In this document: piece by piece, positions 42,606 to 52,040 of the stretch | Numbering within the stretch: position 1 is the stretch's first letter | Layout of the letters: every line of letters starts with the position of its first letter | Origin: Melanopsichium pennsylvanicum | Taxonomy: Eukaryota; Basidiomycota; Ustilaginomycetes; Ustilaginales | NCBI GenBank assembly: GCA_900208305.1 | Contig: OAPG01000004.1 | Location: forward strand, 434,001-498,000 | Direction of reading: 5' to 3' | Length of the DNA: 64,000 nucleotides | Program-made: the position numbers and the translations under genes | The notes under the pieces: generated by a model | The model's input: the letters and a program-made list of their open reading frames with translations, nothing else | What the model was told of the DNA's origin: nothing | The model's database searches: none

Positions 42606-45503
42606 ATGTCGAGACTCGCACATACCACGTCGACTCGACCACTTGTGGCGGCTCGCTCGCTATTGCATATTGGTCGCTCCACTGCATCTGCAGCGCAGGT
42701 ATCTACACCTCGACTCATAAATGCGTCTCTTTCACGCATATCCAATCCTCTGACCGCTTCGTCTCGCCCAGCTAGCCATGGCGCTTCGTCCAAAGCCCGG
42801 TATGACGTCTCGGCTGCGTCATCTTCGACTCGCACCCTGGTCACTTCCACATCTTTGCCTAGCTCATCGGACCAAGTGGATTCCGATATTGTCATAATAG
42901 GTGGCGGCGTCGTCGGCCTCGGTCTCGCCTGCGATCTGGTTGCCTCACACTCTGTCTCGTCATCCTCTGACGCTCAGCCAATCACCTTGATCGAAGCCTC
43001 GGACCTGACTCGTCTTCGCTCCTGGAACTCCGACCGTGCTGCACACCTTTCTTCCACCAACGCTGCCTCCTCTTCATCTTCCACCAACATCATCTCGGAC
43101 GGCCTTGATTGGGAGAACCGGGTCATCTCGCTCACTTCTGAAAACTTGAATTGGCTCAAACGGATCGGTGTTTACCCGTACCTGGTGGAGCACCGACTTC
43201 GGCCAATCACCTCTATGCGCGTATGGGACGGTCTTTCTGGAGCTCTTTTGGACTTTGACTCATCCGACCTCGCTTCCCCAAACACCTCGTCATCATCTCA
43301 AATCTCAGTCATGGTCGAGATCTCAAATCTTCAACAAGCCATGCTCTCTTACCTTGAACATGGACCTGGCAAACGCATCGTTACCATCCTAGACAATGCA
43401 AAGGTAGATTCCATCATTCCTCAATCAAAGGTGGACCACCATTCCACTGAGTCGATCGAACAAGACCCTTGGCCGCTGCTACAGCTCTCTACAGGCACTG
43501 CGGTGCAAGCTCGACTGTTGGTGGGCGCAGATGGACCAAACAGCCCGGTGAGAAAGTATGCCGGCATCGGCAATTATGGGTGGCCCTACGATCGACATGG
43601 GTTGGTTGCGACGTTGAGGTGTAAAGGTCTGGAGAGCGGTGAGCCGAAAGTGGATCATTCCGCATATCAGAGATTCTTGCCAAGTGGGACGATTGCGTTT
43701 TTGCCTTTGTCCGATAGATCAGCATCAATGGTATGGACTCTCGCCCCCCAAGTCGCGGCTGCTTTAACGCAGTTGCACAAGGATACACTGGGGAGTGTCG
43801 AAGAGCCATTGGCACGCATGATCGATGCTGCCTTCCGCTTACCTTGGAGTTATATCGACAGGTTGTTCGAGAGGGTGGTTGCCTTTACCAAACATCCACT
43901 GCCTCAAGGTGAAAAGAGAAACTGGAGCTGGTTGGACTCGGAAATTCCAACCGAGGCAGAGTGGGTGGAGCGTGGCTTGGGTGGGCCTTTACCGGAAAGC
44001 GGGACCGGAGAGGTGCCACCCAAGATTTTAAGTGTGGATGCAAATAGTGTCGCTGCATTTCCTCTGAATCTCAAGCATGCTGATGCGTACCTAGGTGCGA
44101 GTCTCAACGGCTCGAGTTTGCTCCCATCTGGTCTGCTTGCGGGAGCAATGGCTGCAGTGGGATTTGCTGCAGAAGGCGCAGGTCAAGGATCTGGACGAGG
44201 TCGAACGGTTCTCGTCGGTGATGCGGCTCATACGATCCATCCTCTGGCTGGACAGGGCTTGAATCTTGGCATCGCAGACGTTAGGTCGTTGAGTGGCACA
44301 CTCAAGCAAGCGTTGGGAGCCGGTGCGGATGTGGGCAGCTACAACGCATTGAAGGGTTACGCAAGGGAAAGGTATTGGGAGAACCAAAAGATGTTGTCTG
44401 CCGTGGATCACTTGCATTGGGTGTTTGCGGCCACGCCGGTACCGATGAGTCAGCAGATGGATGGTGGTAAGGAGCAGAGGGAGAGGGATGGATTGGTCAA
44501 GAGTGCTATCAAGGAGGTGCTGGGTAGAGGAGTGGTTTGGGGTAGGAGTACGGGAATGGAGGTGATCAATGAACTTGGGTTTGTCAAGAATTTTTTCATG
44601 CGACAAGCTGGGTCAACCACAACTACTACTAGCTCAAACACACCTTGGTCGACGTCGAGGCGCCGCTTCTCCACGCAATCGAGGGGTTCGCACACACTTG
44701 GACAATCACCAGCTGCATCGATGATGCTTTGCAACAGGAAGCTCGGTCAGATGAGGCATCACTCTTCTCAAACAGCGAGACGTTTGGCATCCGACGCATA
44801 CACCTCGGCAACGCGAGCAAATTCTTGTGCAGCCACAAGTTGGACTCCATCGCTATCGACGCTGACTTCATCCCAAGTTCGAGCATTGCAAGATATGCTT
44901 AGGGTGGATCACTCTGGAGAGATTGCAGCCAACACGATTTATCAAGGTCAAGCCGACATGTTTGGAGCGCTTGGAGACACCAAGAATCGTGATCTGAGTA
45001 TTGAAATGTGGCAGACGGAGAAGAAGCATTTGGAAGTGATGCGTGCGTTGTTGAGGCAGCACAATGTAAGGCCATCGTTGCTGTTACCGGTTTGGTCTAT
45101 AGCAGGGAGGATTTTGGGAAGTGTAACGGCGTTGATGGGGCCTAGGAGCGCCATGGCTTGCACTGAGGCGGTGGAAAGTGTGATTGGTGAACATTACGAT
45201 GATCAACTTAAGGAGTTAAGATCGATTTTGGAAAAGGAAGGTGTGTTGAAACGAGAAAATGAGTTACCAGAGGAAAGTGGGGTTCAAGAACGAGTCAAAA
45301 ACGAGGAGAAGGAAGGAGAGGACAAAGTTCATCCATCATTGCCATTGCTATCGGATATCATTAAGGAATTTAGGGATGACGAATTGGAACATCTGGATAC
45401 TGCGGTGGAGAACGAGTCGCAACAGGCGGCAGGACATGCATTGTTGAGCGCCGTTATTGCGGCTGGTTGTCGTGGTGCGATTCGAGTAGCTAGTCGTATA
45501 TAG
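42606..45503 (+). CDS. COQ6-COQ7: COQ6-COQ7 fusion: two ubiquinone-synthesis hydroxylases
   Basis: One open frame of 965 residues contains two complete enzymes. Residues 1-85 look like a mitochondrial presequence (MSRLAHTTSTRPLVAARSLL). COQ6, a flavin monooxygenase that hydroxylates ring position C5, spans about 90-671: IVIIGGGVVGLGLACDL, LLVGADGPNSPVRK, and VLVGDAAHTIHPLAGQGLNLG near 535. A Ser/Thr/Arg-rich linker (672-757) includes STSRRRFSTQ. COQ7, the di-iron demethoxyubiquinone hydroxylase, spans about 758-965 with all ligand motifs: DHSGEIAANTIYQGQ, EKKHLEVM, AVESVIGEHYDDQL and DDELEHLDTA. Both act on the matrix face of the inner membrane in the CoQ synthome. An internal ATG at 44721 begins a second presequence-like stretch, so separate COQ7 expression is also possible. 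No stop or splice signal forces a split. Confidence 0.93.
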   Translation: MSRLAHTTSTRPLVAARSLLHIGRSTASAAQVSTPRLINASLSRISNPLTASSRPASHGASSKARYDVSAASSSTRTLVTSTSLPSSSDQVDSDIVIIGGGVVGLGLACDLVASHSVSSSSDAQPITLIEASDLTRLRSWNSDRAAHLSSTNAASSSSSTNIISDGLDWENRVISLTSENLNWLKRIGVYPYLVEHRLRPITSMRVWDGLSGALLDFDSSDLASPNTSSSSQISVMVEISNLQQAMLSYLEHGPGKRIVTILDNAKVDSIIPQSKVDHHSTESIEQDPWPLLQLSTGTAVQARLLVGADGPNSPVRKYAGIGNYGWPYDRHGLVATLRCKGLESGEPKVDHSAYQRFLPSGTIAFLPLSDRSASMVWTLAPQVAAALTQLHKDTLGSVEEPLARMIDAAFRLPWSYIDRLFERVVAFTKHPLPQGEKRNWSWLDSEIPTEAEWVERGLGGPLPESGTGEVPPKILSVDANSVAAFPLNLKHADAYLGASLNGSSLLPSGLLAGAMAAVGFAAEGAGQGSGRGRTVLVGDAAHTIHPLAGQGLNLGIADVRSLSGTLKQALGAGADVGSYNALKGYARERYWENQKMLSAVDHLHWVFAATPVPMSQQMDGGKEQRERDGLVKSAIKEVLGRGVVWGRSTGMEVINELGFVKNFFMRQAGSTTTTTSSNTPWSTSRRRFSTQSRGSHTLGQSPAASMMLCNRKLGQMRHHSSQTARRLASDAYTSATRANSCAATSWTPSLSTLTSSQVRALQDMLRVDHSGEIAANTIYQGQADMFGALGDTKNRDLSIEMWQTEKKHLEVMRALLRQHNVRPSLLLPVWSIAGRILGSVTALMGPRSAMACTEAVESVIGEHYDDQLKELRSILEKEGVLKRENELPEESGVQERVKNEEKEGEDKVHPSLPLLSDIIKEFRDDELEHLDTAVENESQQAAGHALLSAVIAAGCRGAIRVASRI

Positions 45504-46013
45504 ATTTTTCTTTTCTCTTTTCCTTTGATTACTGCCACCTTTGTAGTTCTGGTTTGTCAAGATCAAGAGGAACCTCATGCATTCTAAACTTGTTTACAAA
45601 CGTTGACTTAGTGTTGAAGATTTTTGTGATAATTCATTTAGGTTGGAGCGCGGACGATTATAAGAAGCACGGATAGTGAGGGTCACAGATAGGGAAAAAA
45701 AGGAAGAAGCACCAATGGCGCAAAGTCGATCATGGTGGTAAAATACGTACTGTAATTGGCGAATTTTTATTCTGTTATTATTATTATTATTATTATTATT
45801 TTTGTTGAATAATCATGATTTACCCCGCGATAAGTTAACAATTACGCTCAATGTGACGCTCAAGCTAACAGCTAGTGTCAATGGTTGTCGATATCAAATT
45901 ACTGAGAAGGAAATTGGTTTTCCAAACAGATCTGATTTTGCGGATGGTATATCATTACAATAGTTGTGTTGAGGATTGGGTCGTGAAAGTGGTCGGTAAT
46001 GAATTGAGATTGT
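45504..46013. other. Convergent 3' spacer COQ6-COQ7/FEN1
   Basis: No gene is seen. An ATT trinucleotide repeat sits at 45775-45802, and a TACTGTAATT half-motif at 45748. Confidence 0.6.
45775..45802. repeat. ATT trinucleotide repeat
   Basis: About eight TTA units in the spacer between the COQ6-COQ7 and FEN1 3' ends. Confidence 0.85.
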
Positions 46014-47230
46014 TCACTTTTTGCCTTTCTTCTTTGCGTTCTTCTTTTCATCTTCTGCCTTTCGCTTGGTTGGTGCCGAATCGGATTTGACACTGTATAT
46101 ATGTTGCCAAACATAATCAGAAAGGTGATCAAGGTCAGTAATTATCACACACTTGATAGTGTTTGGTTTTCTTTGTGCACTTACGTAAAGAAGCCATCCA
46201 ACCTTCCCTGTTGTTTCTTACTCAACGATTTTTGCAACTTGTCACACCCTTTCCTCACCCTATCCTCTGAAAACCCTTTATCCTGACATAAAAATTTGAC
46301 CATAGCTTCCACATCTGGTGCCTCCCATTTCAATTCCAGATCGTTCCCCTTTTGCACGTCTGGATTTTCAAAGATCTTCCTAGCTTCCTGAAATGGCCAA
46401 TGTTCTGGGATATGTACGCTCTTTTTAGCCTCTTGCTTTAGATGTTCCACCACGTTTTCGAGCGTCTTGTGTTCGCGAATGAGCTTGAGCGCTGTTTTGG
46501 GACCAACACCTTTGATTGGATCGAGGTAATCGCAACCTAGCAAGATGCACAGATCGATAAATTGAGGCATGGACATTTCAAGACCTTCGAGTGCTTTGGA
46601 TAGATCGACCTGGTGAACGGCCAACTTTTTCTGTTCGGAAGCAGTGAGGTGTTTGAGCAAGATTGGAGTGCCAAAGGTGAGGGTGTCCATATCTTCTGAG
46701 CCAGCAGCGTAGACTTTTCCGGTACGTGCGAGTTCGGCACACTGAGCTTCTGCTTCGGAGGGAGCAATGACACAGGGGATGCCCATAAGTTTGAGCAATT
46801 GTCGTACTTCTTCATTGTGCTGTCGAGTGGGACGCACTTGTCGCCTGGCGAGCTGATCCATTTTCTCAACGTCTGCCACATCCTTTTGCTCCTCTTCCTG
46901 CTCTCGTGCTTCCTCACGTCGACCGAAACGCTTTTGGAGCAATTCCTTTTTGAGGTCAGGAGGTGTACCGTCAAAGACATACATTGGCTTAATACCATAG
47001 TCAATCATACGGAGTGTACGGTAGAAAAAGCCAAGAAGATGAGAAGTGGTTTCACCCGATTCAGTCATGAGTTGTTGACCATCATTTTGTCGTACTGCGA
47101 TGAGGAACTGGTAGAGAGACATGGAGGCATCGATGGCGACTTTGCGACCAAAGTAGGTTTTGATCTCCATTTCTTTGATGGCTGCAGGTGCTTCGTCCGA
47201 GATGAGCGCGGTGAGGCCTTTGATACCCAT
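46014..47230 (-). CDS. FEN1 (RAD27): Flap endonuclease 1
   Basis: Exons 47230-46185 and 46092-46014 encode 374 residues. The enzyme removes 5' flaps during Okazaki-fragment maturation and long-patch base-excision repair. Present are the start [15 protein letters not shown], the N-region [25 protein letters not shown], and the I-region [20 protein letters not shown] with [11 protein letters not shown]. The helix-hairpin-helix [19 protein letters not shown] follows. The PCNA-binding motif QGRLDGFF ends exon 1. Exon 2 adds [18 protein letters not shown] and a lysine-rich nuclear tail. The frame is open 52 codons upstream of the chosen ATG, but family members start at MGI. It is divergent from ATRIP. 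Confidence 0.96.
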
Positions 47231-47913
47231 CTTACCGTGAATTGAATTGCGACAAGTTTCGGGTGTTAGATTTTGATTGAAAGAACGGGCGAGATGACGA
47301 TGATGATGATGATGGTGGTGGACAGCAAGGTGAAGGGATGTGGGAAAGTGCGGGACGAGGTCAATGTCAGCATCAAGCGCAGGCACCTTCAGGGTCTATT
47401 GTATATTTACTACGTATGTGCGCTTTGGCCGCCAATCTGAACTGTGTATTTTCTTCTCACTCCACATTTTTTTCTTTTTCTTTGAGTGGGCGAATGAAGA
47501 GTGTGAGTGACAAAGTGCTTTACGCGTCTCTTTAGAGTTGACGCGCCGCGTTGGAAGACTGAACCAAATTAAGCCAATTTAGCAGCCTCATTAATCTACA
47601 TGTGTGCTTAAAGAGGCTCAGTATTATACCACACATGTAATACTGTGATAGAAATGGTTGGCCGAGTTCCGCGATTTGTGCAAAGGTGTCACTTTTGGTG
47701 TTGCTCTTTTGCAACGAATTGGATTGGACTCAGCTTTGTACGTTTGTATCTCATCTTCCATTCCATATCTTTCCCCACTTGATCCTTTCCCCACTTGATC
47801 CTTTTTGGGTATACATGCATTCGATCACATAGCCGTACGAGGCATGACGTAAACACTTAAGCTTTTTCACAGTCGCGTACCTATACCCTAGTGTAGCTTT
47901 GCTTGCGTACAGC
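47231..47913. other. Divergent promoter region FEN1/ATRIP
   Basis: A 683-base spacer shared by two DNA-replication/repair genes. I see no gene. A CATCAT-rich stretch near 47297-47322 lies in the FEN1 leader. Confidence 0.6.
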
Positions 47914-50900
47914 ATGGTGCTCACTTCTCGCCTTCATCACACTAATCACCAAGATGAATTTGACTCGCTCTTCGACGATGATGCCTTTCTTGACCCAGAG
48001 CTCGAACAGAGCCTCGCCCAAGCAGAGGCGACGTATACCGCATCCCAGGCTATTCAGCCAGCTACCAACTCTTCCTTTCGTCTTCACACACAACCTTCTC
48101 GCTCTGCTTATCGCACAGGTACCTTTGTCCCACCTGCACCAAAAAAGCAACGTCTCGATCACACTTCCTCCAACATAGGCCGAGCTACTGCTGCTGCTGC
48201 TGTACCTTTATCCTCGCTGTACCGCGAGCCAGATCCAGATCAGGTCATCATCCGCGATCTTCGCGACGAAGAGTTTGCCGACAAAGACGATGACCAATGG
48301 TGGGCAGCCAACAACGCCCTCGACCAAGTCGAACAGGACGCCATCCGCATGTCACAGCAGATACCCTCCTCGCAACCTCACACGTCTACCAACGCTAATG
48401 TCAATGCTAATGCCAATGCCAATCCAGCGCGACTGAGCCAAGATCATGTCCGCGAATCAGCGCGTAAATCGTTCATGGCAACCTCGAACAATCCACCCGG
48501 TTCAAGGCCAAATCATCTTCCACCAGATCGCGGCAGTGCTGGAAGTGATGAGCTCGCGCAACTTCGAGCCGAAGTTGAAAGGCTGCGCCACGAAAAGAAA
48601 GCTCAAGATGACATGGTAGACAAGCTCAAGCAAGAAGCATATCGCAAGTCAGGAGAGGTGGCTGTAGTACGTCAAAATTTGACCAAGATCAATCAAGAAA
48701 ACTCCAAGCTCAGGGAACGAGAGGTGGTGAGAGAGCAAGAACATCGTGCAGCCCTCGATCGTATACAAAAGGAACAGGAGAGGAAACTACAGCGACTCGA
48801 GACCGAGACTGCCTTTCGCAGAGTAGAGCAAGACACGAGTAGACGCATATGGCCATCCAGCGTAGCTCGACTTCCACATGTGGGTCTGCAGAGTGTCGAC
48901 AGACGGCAACAAAGCCAGGTCAGGGCCGGTCTCACCACTCCCACCAAAGCTAATCATTTTGGTGTGCGAGGCGGAAGCGGAAGCTCCGGAAATCGTCACA
49001 GGTATGCAGATACCACAGTTGCCCGCGATGAGCCGGGTACCCCAACACGATCAGGCATCAAGCCTCTTGCGCAATTTCCAAGACCACCAACAGCGAGCAC
49101 GTCGGCTTCCAAAAGCAAGGCTTTCCGGGGCCTGCAAAACTCGTTTGCTGACTTTGGGCCGGTCCACGAAAAAATCCGCCAGCAAAGACAGTCCCCAGCC
49201 AAGGCAACCAAGCCAGGCACCACATTGGCACCGGCTGAGTGGGACGCGGACCAGCCTATGGCGACAGGTCACGCAGATCAAGAGAATGTGCTTATGGCTG
49301 ACGATCATCAATCTACACCGCCGACAAGAGCAGAGTCAGCAGGACAGCACGATCACCGAGCAGAAGATATAGAATCGGTACGTGCCAAACAGAGGGAGCA
49401 CAACTACCTTGCTGCTGTGTTCGAGATCCTCTCCCGACGCACTCTGATTGTGTCTCTTCTTCTTAGTCATTCCTCACCGAAGGCTGCCGCACCAACATTA
49501 TATCCAGCCAATCGTTTCAATCCGACAGGTTCGCGTCCTCATCCTCGCCCATCGCACGTTTCGTACGATACGGCTCCCAGCAGCAGTACTCTCAGCCGCC
49601 TCATCTCAGCAAATCTCGTCGCCGACTGTCCAGATCTCCTCGTCTATCGCTACCGCAGAGCCGTAGAGTCGCTTCTATCCAATCTCAGCCGTGCCAAGGC
49701 TCTCGAGCCCATGGAGCGCGAAGACGCATTCCAACTCCTTTCTGCGGACGACAAGGACCAAGCCATCGAGGAACTTGACTTTTCTTCAGCCACAATGCAG
49801 CTCTCCCACGCGATTGCAACTTCGCTCATGCTCATGGCGGGTGTACTGTTGCGATTGTGTCAGACGGACCTGCTGGTGGACGTTTTGCGCTTGGTCTCAT
49901 GCTTAGTCTGCGTGCTGCCAAGATTTGGAATGGATCTAGAATGTTTGCAGACTGATCAAGACGTCAAGCGGGACGAGATGGAATTCCTTGGAAATGGTGA
50001 GGGCGAGGGCGAGTGGGACAAGTATGCGACGCCGATTCATGTGCTTGACATTTTGGCGCAGTGCATTGACGGCTGTCAACCACCAGGTGCGGCAAGAGAC
50101 AGTGGTGCAAGTTCGTATGCTGTCAACCGTGAAAGCGAAGGGGCGGATATTCTAGGGGCTCAACGGACCAGAGACAACACCGACCGGCTCGTCCTTGGGG
50201 ACAAAACGCTCTCGCCTGAAGCGCAAGACGACCTTCTCACCTCCGTTGTCATCCTCCTGGAGTCCATGTCTCAATCTTCCGCATCCAATCTCACCTCGCA
50301 CCACCATCCCCTCCGACTGCTCTCTCGTCCAGGCCTTCTGCACAAATTTTTGCACCACTCCCGATCGCCTTTTATCCTCTCTTCCACTGTCCGCCTGCTC
50401 GCTTCAGCCGTTTCAAATTCAGCCCTTATTCACGAGTGTCTTGCTTCTAAAGCCGACAACAGCAACAATTCTTCAGTGCGACGTGGCAATGCCAAATTCC
50501 CCATATTGGAGTTACTGGTGAAGCATTTGGTCGATCGGAGGTTCGATCTTGCCGAAAGCGAATGGCATCCCTTGCATTGTGGAATTCTGACCTTCTTGAC
50601 GCAAGCTGCGTTGCGAAGTGCGGACACGCTGTTGGTGCTGGCTGACAGCGCAGCGTTATTGGCCGCGTTGATTCGATGCTTGTCGCTTGATAGCGACTTT
50701 GTATGGTTGCAGTCTCGTCCTACATTCTTCCTACCTGCTCGGCTGCCAACTTTTCGTAAGCGCTCGAACAAGCTCGTCTCTTCTCACTCTACAGGCTTGG
50801 ATATGTTGGCGGGCAATATGGTTAATGCAACGGAGAGAATCGTCGTAGATACACGACTACTAAATCTCCTGTACAATTATCCTCTTCCTCTCGCTTCTGG

Positions 50901-51720
50901 TTCGGTACACCATTTTGAGTCCGGTGGTGGATTGCAGGAAGAGAGGATGGCAAATATTTCTCTCGCAACCAAGCTCGATCAACCAGAGACGTATAGTATG
51001 CTCAACGGGATTCGGCAGAGTTTCATCGTTGCACTTAGTAGAATTGCATATTGTTCTGAACCGGATTGGATTCGGACTGAGCGAAAGCTCTTAGCCAACT
51101 TGTTACCAGAATTTCGGCAACGTTCAGAACAAAATGTCTGCCAGTCGAACGAGGTTGGAACGCAAGAATTGAACAAGATGCAAGAAGATCTCAAAGAGGT
51201 GGTGGAAGAGGTGGAGAAAGAGATTCAAAGGTTGGATCGAGTATCGATGCTTTTGGAAGCGATTGCCGATGTAGCTGGGGATTTGACGGATTTAGTGCTT
51301 AGTCCTGAAGAAGTGGATGCAGTGTACGATCTACTTGGATCCGAAGAGGATGAAGACGAGTTGGAGATTGACGAGAAATATGTACAAAGAGAGAAAGAGG
51401 GGCAAGAGCAAGCGATGGATGTTGATATGGAGGAATTGAATAGACAAGAGCAACAAGAAGAAGAAGAAGAAGAAGAAGAAGAAATGGTACCAAATACTCC
51501 GCTGCAGGTAGGAAGCGAGGAAGAATCAGAGCCAGAATTGCATACCAGCAGAAGGAAAAGCAAAAGTCTATCAAGGACTACGTCGATCAAGACGGGAAGT
51601 AAGAGCGTTTCGCCGAGAAAAGCCCAAGCAATTGACGGCAGTGGCAATGCTGGTGATGGTGGTGATGGGGAAGGAGGGGAATCGATTGTGGATGTGATTG
51701 AGATCGATGATTCCGACTAA
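47914..51720 (+). CDS. LCD1: ATR-interacting protein (ATRIP/Lcd1/Rad26 family)
   Basis: The 1268-residue protein (starting at MVLTSRLHHTN; an ATG 15 bases upstream is also in frame) is the regulatory partner of the checkpoint kinase ATR/Mec1. An acidic N-terminal patch, DEFDSLFDDDAFLDPE, fits the RPA-binding acidic motif of this family. A coiled coil (about residues 210-300: LAQLRAEVERLRHEKK) carries the family-type KSGEVAVVRQNLTKI segment. A long alpha-helical region follows, presumably HEAT-like repeats, and then an acidic C-terminus with a run of glutamates near 51455-51484. The last residues, IVDVIEIDDSD, resemble a SUMO-interacting motif. Single exon. The family call rests on the coiled-coil motif and architecture. 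Confidence 0.82.
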   Translation: MVLTSRLHHTNHQDEFDSLFDDDAFLDPELEQSLAQAEATYTASQAIQPATNSSFRLHTQPSRSAYRTGTFVPPAPKKQRLDHTSSNIGRATAAAAVPLSSLYREPDPDQVIIRDLRDEEFADKDDDQWWAANNALDQVEQDAIRMSQQIPSSQPHTSTNANVNANANANPARLSQDHVRESARKSFMATSNNPPGSRPNHLPPDRGSAGSDELAQLRAEVERLRHEKKAQDDMVDKLKQEAYRKSGEVAVVRQNLTKINQENSKLREREVVREQEHRAALDRIQKEQERKLQRLETETAFRRVEQDTSRRIWPSSVARLPHVGLQSVDRRQQSQVRAGLTTPTKANHFGVRGGSGSSGNRHRYADTTVARDEPGTPTRSGIKPLAQFPRPPTASTSASKSKAFRGLQNSFADFGPVHEKIRQQRQSPAKATKPGTTLAPAEWDADQPMATGHADQENVLMADDHQSTPPTRAESAGQHDHRAEDIESVRAKQREHNYLAAVFEILSRRTLIVSLLLSHSSPKAAAPTLYPANRFNPTGSRPHPRPSHVSYDTAPSSSTLSRLISANLVADCPDLLVYRYRRAVESLLSNLSRAKALEPMEREDAFQLLSADDKDQAIEELDFSSATMQLSHAIATSLMLMAGVLLRLCQTDLLVDVLRLVSCLVCVLPRFGMDLECLQTDQDVKRDEMEFLGNGEGEGEWDKYATPIHVLDILAQCIDGCQPPGAARDSGASSYAVNRESEGADILGAQRTRDNTDRLVLGDKTLSPEAQDDLLTSVVILLESMSQSSASNLTSHHHPLRLLSRPGLLHKFLHHSRSPFILSSTVRLLASAVSNSALIHECLASKADNSNNSSVRRGNAKFPILELLVKHLVDRRFDLAESEWHPLHCGILTFLTQAALRSADTLLVLADSAALLAALIRCLSLDSDFVWLQSRPTFFLPARLPTFRKRSNKLVSSHSTGLDMLAGNMVNATERIVVDTRLLNLLYNYPLPLASGSVHHFESGGGLQEERMANISLATKLDQPETYSMLNGIRQSFIVALSRIAYCSEPDWIRTERKLLANLLPEFRQRSEQNVCQSNEVGTQELNKMQEDLKEVVEEVEKEIQRLDRVSMLLEAIADVAGDLTDLVLSPEEVDAVYDLLGSEEDEDELEIDEKYVQREKEGQEQAMDVDMEELNRQEQQEEEEEEEEEMVPNTPLQVGSEEESEPELHTSRRKSKSLSRTTSIKTGSKSVSPRKAQAIDGSGNAGDGGDGEGGESIVDVIEIDDSD

Positions 51721-52040
51721 CTATCTCTTTTTCTCAGTATCATTATGTACAATGCAATGCTCTTTAAGGATGACCTGAGATTATACGCAAAAAGTTCGTT
51801 CTATTCGATTCAACATACTTTGAGCGGACGAGAGGCCTACAATTCCATGACGGTCTTGAAAAAGTTGCTTTTCCAACTCAGTATGGTATTTCAATAAGAA
51901 GTTTGGATGATCTCGAAGGACATCACCTTGAAAACGATGCGAGACAACATTAGAGTATATGTTCCCCTTTCCTTTGGGGGACTCGTCCTCCTTCTTGTTT
52001 CCTTTTTTTTTTCCTATCCCCCCCCCCCCCCCTTCTGGTT
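51721..52040. other. Convergent 3' spacer ATRIP/sorting nexin
   Basis: It contains a poly-C tract (52020-52033) next to a T run. A minus-strand frame through 51781-51960 reads plausibly (DHPNFLLKYHTELEKQ), but no splice site joins it convincingly to the nexin gene. Confidence 0.45.
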
